This document shows, piece after piece, positions 40,344 to 47,667 of a stretch of DNA of 64,000 nucleotides. How positions within the stretch are numbered: the stretch's first letter is position 1; the number at the start of each line of letters is the position of its first letter. A program made the translations under genes and the position numbers. This stretch comes from Parvularcula sp. LCG005 (GTDB lineage: Bacteria; Pseudomonadota; Alphaproteobacteria; Caulobacterales; Parvularculaceae): NCBI RefSeq assembly GCF_032930845.1, contig NZ_CP136758.1:1379001-1443000 (forward strand), given 5' to 3'. Under the pieces are notes generated by a model. That model saw nothing but the letters and a program-made list of their open reading frames with translations, did no database searches and was not told the DNA's origin.

Positions 40344-40369
40344 AACGCCGCTCCGCGCGCATTCGTTCC
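40344..40369 (-). promoter_or_regulatory. EcfG-type (general stress) promoter of katE
   Basis: On the minus strand GGAAC (40369-40365), 17 bases, CGTT (40347-40344): an exact match to the EcfG consensus GGAAC-N17-CGTT. It lies between the GH15 stop and the katE start, 40 bases before the ATG. Confidence 0.78.
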
Positions 40370-40394
40370 GTCCCGTACACCGCACACGCAGCGA

Positions 40395-42254
40395 TCAGAA
40401 CGGTTGCCCACCATTGTCGATGGCCCGATCTATCGCCACAGCAGCCGAGATAAGCGCGAGGTGGGTGAAGGCCTGCGGGAAATTGCCCTGCTGATCGCCG
40501 CGAACGCTCAGCTGCTCAGCAAACAGACCAACATGATTGGCGTAGCCGAGCAGCTTCTCGAACATGAGACGGGCTTCATCAACCTGGCCGGAGCGGGCCA
40601 GAACCTCGACGAGCCAGAAGCTGCACATGGTGAAGCTTCCTTCCTCAGATCCGTCCAAGCCTTCGATATCATTCTCGCCAAGCAGATAGCGTCTCACGAA
40701 AGTATCGGTCGCGAGATCCTTCTGGATTTTTTCAAGTGTACCCAGCCAGCGTTCGTCGACGGGAGAGATGAACTTCACCATGGGCATAAGCATGAGGGCA
40801 GCGTCCACCACCTTCGATCCACGATGCTGAACAAAGCTGTTCAGATCTTCGTCAAAAAAATTGTCGTGAATGTCATTATAAATCCGGTCACGCACCTTTC
40901 GCCAGTCATTGAGAGGCGCAGGATACGACGCTTTTTCGGCCAGCCGGATACCCCGGTCGATTGCGACCCAGCACATCAGACGTGAATGGAGGAAGTGTTT
41001 CTTTCCGCCACGCATCTCCCAGATGCCTTCGTCGGGCTTGTCCCAGTTGCTGATGACATACTCGATCGTACGAGAGATATTGAGCCATCCATCATGGGAT
41101 GTTGGTGTGCTGAATTTATGCGCAAGATAAATGGAATCAATGAGCTCGCCGTGAATGTCGAGCTGTAACTGGTCGACTGCGGCGTTGCCGATACGCACGG
41201 GCGTTGAGTCCTTATATCCGGGCATATGGTCAAGGATCGTCTCGGTGATATCGTTGCTGCCATCGACCCTGTACATCAGGTGGAGCGGATTACCGCTGTC
41301 GTTGTCTTTGAAGCGAGCCGACACCCAGGAAAGATAGTCGATGACCTCCTGGCTGAACCCAAGCTTCATCATGGCGTAGATCGTGAACGCGGAATCTCGG
41401 ATCCAGCAGAACCGATAATCCCAATTCCGTTCCCCGCCAATCGCTTCAGGCAGTGAAAAGGTAGGGGCCGCGACGATTGATCCGTATTGCCTCGAAAACA
41501 GAAGTTTAAGCACGAGGGCAGAGCGCTTGACCTCAGCTGGCCAATGGCCCGCATAGGTCGACTGACTGATCCAGTCGCGCCAGAATGCAATCACCTTATC
41601 GAGCGATGTGAGGGCGTCGCGCTCTATACGGTCCGGATCCACATCCTCATCGCTGAATGCCGCATTGCCGCAAACATAGCGAAATACCGCAATATCCTGC
41701 TGCTTCAGATCAAAGCGCGCATGGACCTCGTGATCCTGACATGACAATTCGACCGTGGACAGCAATCGGGTGCTGGTATCGCTGCCCTTGTCTTGAATGT
41801 GCGCCTGGTGGCCGCCAGCGGAAAGGGATATCTCGCATTTGGAGCGACCATAGTCGAAGGCTGTCCGACAGGTCATCTCAACATTGATGTCGCCGTGGAT
41901 GGCTTTCACAATACGGACGATTTCCGGTGGCTCGTCTTCCAGCGTCGGCAGCATGAAATCCATGATTTCAAGGATGCCATTGTCAGACTGAAACCGTGTC
42001 ATCAAAACATTTGTATCCGGTAGATACATCTGGCGACACACCATGTCCGTCGCAGTCGGCGCAATTTTGAATTGTCCGGCATCGTCACCGCCGACGAGGC
42101 GGGCGAAGAGCGACGGTGAATCAAACCGCGGAAAGCAGAAAAAGTCGATCGCCCCGTCGAGGGCGACGAGGGCGACCGTTTCGAGATTGCCGATGATGCC
42201 GTGATCGCCGATGGTGATATCGCTGGGCTGACAGCTGGACGAGAGAGCCTCCAT
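40395..42254 (-). CDS. Glycoside hydrolase family 15 (glucoamylase or trehalase-like)
   Basis: A 619-residue cytoplasmic GH15 enzyme without signal peptide. N-terminal beta domain (IGDHGIIGNLETVALVALDGAIDFFCFPRFDSPSLFARLVGG), then the (alpha/alpha)6 catalytic barrel with ERNWDYRFCWIRDSAFT. The likely acid Glu is in DEGIWEMRG and the base Glu in GLFAEQL. Members of this bacterial subgroup hydrolyse glucosyl-alpha-linkages such as maltosides or trehalose; which one cannot be told. The start codon overlaps the stop of the upstream SDR gene (TGATG, base 42254), so the two are coupled and under the EcfG promoter at 43101-43126. Confidence 0.93.
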   Translation of the reverse strand: MEALSSSCQPSDITIGDHGIIGNLETVALVALDGAIDFFCFPRFDSPSLFARLVGGDDAGQFKIAPTATDMVCRQMYLPDTNVLMTRFQSDNGILEIMDFMLPTLEDEPPEIVRIVKAIHGDINVEMTCRTAFDYGRSKCEISLSAGGHQAHIQDKGSDTSTRLLSTVELSCQDHEVHARFDLKQQDIAVFRYVCGNAAFSDEDVDPDRIERDALTSLDKVIAFWRDWISQSTYAGHWPAEVKRSALVLKLLFSRQYGSIVAAPTFSLPEAIGGERNWDYRFCWIRDSAFTIYAMMKLGFSQEVIDYLSWVSARFKDNDSGNPLHLMYRVDGSNDITETILDHMPGYKDSTPVRIGNAAVDQLQLDIHGELIDSIYLAHKFSTPTSHDGWLNISRTIEYVISNWDKPDEGIWEMRGGKKHFLHSRLMCWVAIDRGIRLAEKASYPAPLNDWRKVRDRIYNDIHDNFFDEDLNSFVQHRGSKVVDAALMLMPMVKFISPVDERWLGTLEKIQKDLATDTFVRRYLLGENDIEGLDGSEEGSFTMCSFWLVEVLARSGQVDEARLMFEKLLGYANHVGLFAEQLSVRGDQQGNFPQAFTHLALISAAVAIDRAIDNGGQPF

Positions 42255-43057
42255 CAGCCGTTGTCCCGGAATCCGGGATACAACATCATGCCGCCGTCGA
42301 CATATATCGTGTTGCCGGTAATGTAGTCGGCCTGATCAGAGGCCAGCCAAGCCACGACGCTTGCCACGTCCTCAGGCTCGCCCAACCGGCCATAGGGGAT
42401 GAGCTTGAGCAAATCGCGCTTCTTTTCTTCGTCTGACCACACGTCTCGATTGATGTCGGTTTTGATTGCGCCAGGCGAAACCGCATTCACGCGAATACGG
42501 TGGACAGCCCATTCCTGCGCTGCCGTGCGCATGAATTCTTTAAGGCCCCCCTTGGCGGCGGCATAGTTTGCGTGGCCGGCCCAGGGTATTTCATCGTGTA
42601 CGGAGCTGATATGAATGATCTTGCCCGCCGCTTTGGAAACAGACTTGTCAAAACCTTGGGCGATGAACTGACGTGCCGCGGCCTGGGCGCACAGGAACTG
42701 ACCGGTCAGGTCCACCTTGATCGCCGTTTCCCAATCTTCAAGCGACATGTCGAGCAGACTCGCATCGACCTGTACGCCCGCATTCGCAATCATGATATCG
42801 AGATGGCCGAACTCAGCGCACGCCGTTTTAATCAGATCCTCAATGTCGTCCTTTTTTGTCACATCCGTGTGGACGGAAAGGGCTTGGACCCCTTCGCTGC
42901 GGCATTCGTCGGCAACTTTTTCACCGTCTTCTTCATGAGAATGATAGGTCAGGACGACGTTGGCACCTTCGCGGGCAAGACCAACAGCGCAGGCGGCACC
43001 GATGCCGGAGCTGCCACCCGTGACGACAGCTGTCTGGCCGTTCAATATCTTATGCAT
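42254..43057 (-). CDS. SDR oxidoreductase, glucose 1-dehydrogenase-like
   Basis: A 267-residue classical short-chain dehydrogenase. NAD(P)-binding TGGSSGIG near the N-terminus, NAG motif IANAGV, catalytic Ser in HISSVHDEIPW and the Tyr-x-x-x-Lys motif YAAAKGG. C-terminal VSPGAIKTDINRDVWSDEEKKRDLLKLIPYGRLGEPEDVASVVAWLASDQADYITGNTIYVDGGMMLYPGF closely follows the Bacillus-type glucose 1-dehydrogenase pattern. Together with GH15 a glucan-to-glucose-to-gluconolactone route under stress is plausible but inferred. First gene of the EcfG-driven unit. Confidence 0.9.
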   Translation of the reverse strand: MHKILNGQTAVVTGGSSGIGAACAVGLAREGANVVLTYHSHEEDGEKVADECRSEGVQALSVHTDVTKKDDIEDLIKTACAEFGHLDIMIANAGVQVDASLLDMSLEDWETAIKVDLTGQFLCAQAAARQFIAQGFDKSVSKAAGKIIHISSVHDEIPWAGHANYAAAKGGLKEFMRTAAQEWAVHRIRVNAVSPGAIKTDINRDVWSDEEKKRDLLKLIPYGRLGEPEDVASVVAWLASDQADYITGNTIYVDGGMMLYPGFRDNG

Positions 43058-43100
43058 AGGTCCCTCGGATAAAGCTCGCGCTCAAGCGATACGATAAGGT

Positions 43101-43126
43101 AACGGCCGCGTGAGTGTCCGAGTTCC
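43101..43126 (-). promoter_or_regulatory. EcfG-type (general stress) promoter of the SDR-GH15 operon
   Basis: On the minus strand GGAAC (43126-43122), 17 bases, CGTT (43104-43101): exact EcfG consensus. The start codon of the SDR gene is 44 bases beyond the -10 element. Confidence 0.8.
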
Positions 43127-43165
43127 CTTCAATACGCCTGCGCGCGCCGACTGATTGTCGCAGCA

Positions 43166-43190
43166 GGAACTTCTCTCTGCGCTGCCGGTT
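43166..43190 (+). promoter_or_regulatory. Near-consensus EcfG promoter, divergent
   Basis: GGAAC (43166-43170), 16 bases, GGTT (43187-43190). It differs from CGTT at one base. The plus-strand SDR start codon is 30 bases downstream. Confidence 0.4.
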
Positions 43191-43219
43191 CAGACGGTGA
43201 CACAAAAGGGAAGTTTCTC

Positions 43220-44002
43220 ATGGATCTGAAAATTAACGGCCGCCGCGCTCTTGTCACTGGCGCGAGTGGCGGCATCGGCATGGCCGTATGCAAAGTATTG
43301 AAAAGCGAAGGCGTCAACCTGACGATCACGGATCTCAAAGAGGACGCCGTCCGACAGGCAACAGAGGAGCTCTCGTGCGAAGGGGTCGCTGCTGATCTGT
43401 CGACCACACAGAAGGTGAAGGCGCTGCTTGATGAAACGGGCAGGGACTTTGATATTTTTGTCCATGCCGCCGGTGTGACGGGTGGCAAGGGTGATCCTCT
43501 CGACATGGATGACGACGCTTGGGATGAGGCCTGGGACACCGATTTCATGTCAGGGGTTCGCCTGTCTCGCGAGCTTGGGCCGAAAATGATCGAAAGGGGT
43601 TGGGGACGGATGGTCTTCGTGACCTCGGAAAATGTGGCTCAGCCCTATGCCGACGAGACCGTGTATAACGTGGCCAAAAGCGCGGCACTGAGTTTTGCCA
43701 AATCCGTGTCCATGGCTCACTCGAAGAGCGGTCTCTTGGTCAATTGTGTCGCGCCCGCCTTCATCAAGACAGATATGACGGACGGCATGATGGAGAAGCG
43801 TTCAGAAGAATTGGGTGTCTCGGTCGAGGAAGCTGTCGAGAGTTTTCTGAAAGAAGAGCGGCCCTATCTGGTGCTGGAACGCCGTGGCCGCCCCGAAGAG
43901 GTGGCTCCCGTGGTTGCTATGTTGTGTTCTGAGCTCGCGTCCTTTGTGACGGGGGCCAACTGGCGGGTAGACGGAGGATCGGTCGGTTCGATCAATGTCT
44001 GA
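43220..44002 (+). CDS. SDR family oxidoreductase
   Basis: A 260-residue short-chain dehydrogenase: TGASGGIGMAV cofactor loop, HAAGVTGG, FVTSENVAQPYADETVYNVAKSA with catalytic Tyr and Lys (the usual S-S is S-E-N), and a C-terminal ASFVTGANWRVDGGS. Substrate not inferable. The following hydrolase gene starts 8 bases before this stop, so the pair is a coupled operon. A near-EcfG promoter lies upstream. Confidence 0.9.
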   Translation: MDLKINGRRALVTGASGGIGMAVCKVLKSEGVNLTITDLKEDAVRQATEELSCEGVAADLSTTQKVKALLDETGRDFDIFVHAAGVTGGKGDPLDMDDDAWDEAWDTDFMSGVRLSRELGPKMIERGWGRMVFVTSENVAQPYADETVYNVAKSAALSFAKSVSMAHSKSGLLVNCVAPAFIKTDMTDGMMEKRSEELGVSVEEAVESFLKEERPYLVLERRGRPEEVAPVVAMLCSELASFVTGANWRVDGGSVGSINV

Positions 44003-44843
44003 TCGTCTGCCAACGACTGAAGCAGAACTGCGCCATCATATATCTTCGATCCCTATGACAGGGTCGGTCGAGGAGCGTCGAAAGGCGTTCGAGCGGATCA
44101 TGCCGCCGTGCCCTGCAATGGCAGAACCGGGGACGCTTGGCGGCGTCTCCGGCCTCTATGTGGGGCAGGGGCGGACGCTGGCATTGTGGCTGCATGGCGG
44201 GGGCTATGTTTTTGGCAGCGCCCGCACCCACGCGGCAGTTGCTCAACGAATGGCAGCCTTGGCTGAATGCCGCATCTTTCTGCCCGACTACCGACTCGCA
44301 CCAGAACATCCATGGCCTGCCATGCTCCAAGATGCCTGTAACGTCGTACAGGCTTGCAGCGGGCCAGTCATCCTTATCGGAGATAGCGCGGGCGGTCATT
44401 TGACTTTGAACGTTGCCGCAAAGATGCCGGACAGGATCGAACGGCTTGTTCTGTTCTCTCCGAACACGGACCGCACCGGCGCCAATGGTTTGCGCCAGAC
44501 GAACAGCGCTCAGGATATAATGAACGACGATGCATCAGATGCCGCACTGGCCGGCTTGGCATTTCAGAATAATTGGGACCCCCAGTCACCCGAATTATCG
44601 CCGCGACTGCATGATGGGCTATTCCCGCCCATCTTCCTGGCCTGTACCCGCGGCGAAGTGCTGCACGACGATGCACGGCTCCTGCGCGACAAAATCCAGC
44701 GACAGGGTGGGGACGTGAGCTATCGCGAATACGGCCAGTTGTTTCACATGTTCGAGCACTGGCCCGATATCCTGCCCGACGCCCAGCAGGCGTTGATGGA
44801 TGGCGCAAACTTCATGAAAACCGGCGGCCTGCCCAAAGGTTAG
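43995..44843 (+). CDS. Alpha/beta hydrolase fold-3 (HSL/esterase family)
   Basis: A 282-residue esterase-type enzyme: oxyanion motif LWLHGGGYVFGS, DYRLAPEHPWPAMLQDA, nucleophile elbow LIGDSAGGHLTL, acid residue near GEVLHDDARLL and catalytic His in LFHMFEHW. This is the hormone-sensitive-lipase/arylacetamide-deacetylase pattern. Overlaps the SDR gene by 8 bases. The natural ester or lactone is unknown; pairing with an SDR suggests degradation of a small ester or lactone. Confidence 0.9.
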   Translation: MSDRLPTTEAELRHHISSIPMTGSVEERRKAFERIMPPCPAMAEPGTLGGVSGLYVGQGRTLALWLHGGGYVFGSARTHAAVAQRMAALAECRIFLPDYRLAPEHPWPAMLQDACNVVQACSGPVILIGDSAGGHLTLNVAAKMPDRIERLVLFSPNTDRTGANGLRQTNSAQDIMNDDASDAALAGLAFQNNWDPQSPELSPRLHDGLFPPIFLACTRGEVLHDDARLLRDKIQRQGGDVSYREYGQLFHMFEHWPDILPDAQQALMDGANFMKTGGLPKG

Positions 44844-44861
44844 GGATTGAACGCGCTGTAT

Positions 44862-44876
44862 GTTCTGCTATTGTTC
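44862..44876 (+). promoter_or_regulatory. LexA (SOS) box of the alphaproteobacterial type
   Basis: GTTC (44862-44865), 7 bases, GTTC (44873-44876): the direct repeat GTTC-N7-GTTC bound by LexA in alphaproteobacteria. It overlaps a candidate -10 (TATTGT, 44869-44874) set 16 bases after TTGAAC (44847-44852). The rSAM start codon is 18 bases downstream. Confidence 0.75.
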
Positions 44877-44893
44877 TCCTTCCAGGAGGACGC

Positions 44894-46144
44894 ATGGCGC
44901 GCAGTACGATCGATAAACTCACAATTCTGGCCGATGCGGCAAAATACGACGCATCCTGTGCATCCTCAGGCACGAGCAAGCGCGATTCAAAAAATAGCAA
45001 AGGAATTGGCTCCACCGAGGGAATGGGGATCTGTCACTCCTATGCACCGGACGGCCGGTGTATTTCGCTTTTGAAGGTGCTGCTGACCAATTTCTGTATT
45101 TTTGACTGCCGCTATTGCGTCAACCGGTCTTCCTCAAATGTGGAGCGGGCGCGTTTCAAGCCTGAAGAACTGGCGGCGCTGACGCTCGACTTTTACAAGC
45201 GGAATTATATTGAGGGACTTTTTCTGTCCTCGGGTATCATTCAGTCTGCCAACTACACCATGGAGCAGATGGTCGAAGTGGCGCGTATTCTGCGCGAGGA
45301 TCATCATTTTGCCGGCTATATCCATCTGAAGACGATTGCTGAGGCGGACCCGGAACTGATCGCTCTGGCAGGTCAGTACGCGGACCGGCTCTCGGTCAAT
45401 ATTGAATTGCCTTCCGATCAGGGACTGAAGACGTTCGCGCCGGAAAAATCGGGGCAGACCATTCGAAAAGCCATGGCTGACGTCAAATATCGAATTGATG
45501 ACAGGAAAGAGGCCCAGAAATCCCGGCTGATCAAGAAGGCAGCTGCGCCAAAATTTGCACCTGGCGGACAGTCAACTCAGATGATTGTCGGCGCAGATGG
45601 GGCCAAAGATCAAGATATCCTGTCGACGGCCAACACACTCTATTCCGGTTATGGTCTGCGCCGGGTCTATTATTCCGCTTACAGCCCAATTCCCGATGCA
45701 TCATCGGACCTGCCGCCGCAAAAACCGCCTTTGATGCGGGAGCACCGGCTTTACCAGGCGGACTGGATGGTCCGGTTTTACGGATTTGAGACAAGCGATG
45801 TCTTATCGGCCACGACCGGCGGTATGTTTGACCTTGATGTGGATCCAAAGCTGGCCTGGTCACTGCGCCATCGCGACTGGTTTCCGATGGATATCAACCG
45901 CGCGACGCGTGAACAGCTGCTGCGGGTGCCGGGGCTGGGACCGACGACGGTCAAAAAGATCATCAGCGCCCGGCGATTTTCGGCATTAGGGCTTGAGGAT
46001 CTGGCGCGGATGCGGGTCTCACTGACCAAAGTGCGGCCGTTCATCATTGCGCGGGGCTGGTCACCAGGGGCCTTGGTCGATCTTGATAATCTGCGCGCGC
46101 GGTTCAGCCCGGCGCCGGACCAGCTTTCCCTGTTTGCCGCATGA
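44894..46144 (+). CDS. Putative DNA modification/repair radical SAM protein with C-terminal clamp-binding motif
   Basis: A 416-residue radical SAM protein of the UDG-linked family (TIGR03916 type, called putative DNA modification/repair radical SAM protein). The 4Fe-4S motif NFCIFDCRYC places Cys at 68, 72 and 75. FLSSGIIQSANYTMEQMVEV and YIHLKTIAEADPELI continue the barrel. A helix-hairpin-helix DNA-binding unit follows near the end (NRATREQLLRVPGLGPTTVKKI). The last residues DQLSLFAA contain QLSLF (410-414), a canonical bacterial sliding-clamp-binding motif. AGGAGG lies 4 bases before ATG. The stop overlaps the next gene by ATGA. The reaction is not established for this family. Confidence 0.9.
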   Translation: MARSTIDKLTILADAAKYDASCASSGTSKRDSKNSKGIGSTEGMGICHSYAPDGRCISLLKVLLTNFCIFDCRYCVNRSSSNVERARFKPEELAALTLDFYKRNYIEGLFLSSGIIQSANYTMEQMVEVARILREDHHFAGYIHLKTIAEADPELIALAGQYADRLSVNIELPSDQGLKTFAPEKSGQTIRKAMADVKYRIDDRKEAQKSRLIKKAAAPKFAPGGQSTQMIVGADGAKDQDILSTANTLYSGYGLRRVYYSAYSPIPDASSDLPPQKPPLMREHRLYQADWMVRFYGFETSDVLSATTGGMFDLDVDPKLAWSLRHRDWFPMDINRATREQLLRVPGLGPTTVKKIISARRFSALGLEDLARMRVSLTKVRPFIIARGWSPGALVDLDNLRARFSPAPDQLSLFAA

Positions 46145-47613
46145 TTGTTTCATTGGACGCGGAAACAGATTTTGCCGGCTGGCGGAATCACGCGCGCCGA
46201 CTTTGTGCGAAGGGTATTCGGCCGTCTGAGATTGAGTGGCGGACGCCGGGGATGGTGGCTGATCTCTTCGGCGTTGAGCCGAGGGGGAGAAATCGCGCGT
46301 CATCTGACGATCGTCCGGTGACGGCATCCCGGCGGTTTCTGACGCTTGCTGAACGGGTGGTGGCCCACCGTGACCCCAGCCGTTTTGCCCGTCTGTACGA
46401 GATCCTTTACCGCCTGCAGGAGCAGCCGCAATTCCTGAACAACACTTCCGATCCACTGATCTGTTGGTTGATGGCCGCGGAGAAAGCCATTCGCCGAGAC
46501 GTTCACAAAATGCATGCCTTTGTGCGGTTTCGGAAGGCGGGCGAAACAGACGAGGGGCGGGAGTGTTTCGCTGCCTGGTTTGAACCGGAGCACAGGATCA
46601 CCAGACTTGCAGCCCCCTTTTTTCAGCGGCGCTTCGCCGCCATGAACTGGCTGATCGTCACGCCGGAAGATCGGGCGCAATGGAACGGGGCGGAGCTGAC
46701 ATTTGGCCCTGGCGGCACCCAGGCGGACGTGCCGGATGTCGATGACATGGAGGAGGGCTGGCGGCAGTATTACAGCTCTATCTTCAATCCCGCTCGCCTG
46801 AAGATCAGTGCCATGAAAAGCGAGATGCCGGTCAAATATTGGCGCAATTTGCCAGAAGCCAGCCTTATCCCGTCACTTATTCAAAGGGCTGAGGACCAGC
46901 AACGCGCGATGATCGATCGTGGCGGATCAGAAGTGAATGCGCGGGTCGAGAAATGGACGCATCAGCCTGCGACCATTGCAGCAACTCCTGCGCAGACTCT
47001 GGAGGAGCTGAACACGCAGGCGCGCGCCTGTACGCGATGCGGCTTGTGCGAGCAGGCATCGCAGACGGTTTGCGGGCAGGGACCGCACAATGCCCGTCTG
47101 ATGCTGGTGGGCGAACAGCCTGGCGACGAGGAAGATATTGCCGGGCGTCCCTTTATCGGACCTGCCGGCCGCCTGCTCGATAGTGTGCTGACCGAAGCGG
47201 GAATTGATCGGAAGACGTCCTATGTCACGAATGCCGTCAAACATTTCAAATTCGAGCCGCGGGGAAAGCGGCGTCTGCATAAGACACCGAATATTAAAGA
47301 GATCGATCATTGCCGGTGGTGGCTGAACGAAGAACGGAGACTGATAGCGCCGAAACTCATTGTCGGACTTGGCGCAACGGCGGCGCGAAGCCTGCTGGGC
47401 AAGAGTGTCAAACTGTCTGAAAATCGCGGACGCATTCTTCCCGTTGATCCGCAGACCCATGTTCTTCTGACAGTGCATCCATCCTATCTGCTGCGATTGC
47501 CAGATCGGGAGCACGCGGCATCAGAACGACGGGCGTTTGTTCGCGATCTGACAATGGCGCGTCAGTTCATGGATCACTCGCAGACACCCGCATTTGCCTC
47601 GCATGCGCCATAG
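46141..47613 (+). CDS. udgX: DUF4130 - UdgX fusion (uracil-DNA-binding protein)
   Basis: A 490-residue fusion. Residues 1-250 match the DUF4130 'probable DNA metabolism' domain (ARLYEILYRLQ, DVHKMHAFVRFRK, FEPEHRITRLAAPFFQRRFAAMNWLIVTP). Residues about 285-475 are a family 4-like UDG of the UdgX subgroup: CTRCGLC (297-303) plus C391 as likely Fe-S ligands, GEQPGDEED (324-332), the UdgX-specific insert KRRLH (376-380) with the His that in Mycobacterium UdgX bonds covalently to the abasic sugar after uracil excision, and HPSYLLR (446-452). Coupled by ATGA to the radical SAM gene and therefore under the same LexA box. Confidence 0.92.
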   Translation: MIVSLDAETDFAGWRNHARRLCAKGIRPSEIEWRTPGMVADLFGVEPRGRNRASSDDRPVTASRRFLTLAERVVAHRDPSRFARLYEILYRLQEQPQFLNNTSDPLICWLMAAEKAIRRDVHKMHAFVRFRKAGETDEGRECFAAWFEPEHRITRLAAPFFQRRFAAMNWLIVTPEDRAQWNGAELTFGPGGTQADVPDVDDMEEGWRQYYSSIFNPARLKISAMKSEMPVKYWRNLPEASLIPSLIQRAEDQQRAMIDRGGSEVNARVEKWTHQPATIAATPAQTLEELNTQARACTRCGLCEQASQTVCGQGPHNARLMLVGEQPGDEEDIAGRPFIGPAGRLLDSVLTEAGIDRKTSYVTNAVKHFKFEPRGKRRLHKTPNIKEIDHCRWWLNEERRLIAPKLIVGLGATAARSLLGKSVKLSENRGRILPVDPQTHVLLTVHPSYLLRLPDREHAASERRAFVRDLTMARQFMDHSQTPAFASHAP

Positions 47614-47625
47614 CGAGGCAATAGG

Positions 47626-47666
47626 GGCGGTGCCGGGCTCGCCAGCTCACGGCACCGCCTCTCTTT
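47626..47666 (+). terminator. Intrinsic terminator after udgX
   Basis: GGCGGTGCCG (47626-47635) pairs perfectly with CGGCACCGCC (47650-47659) across a 14-base loop and is followed by TCTCTTTTC. It lies between the udgX stop and the convergent GH13 stop. Confidence 0.75.
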
Positions 47667-47667
47667 T

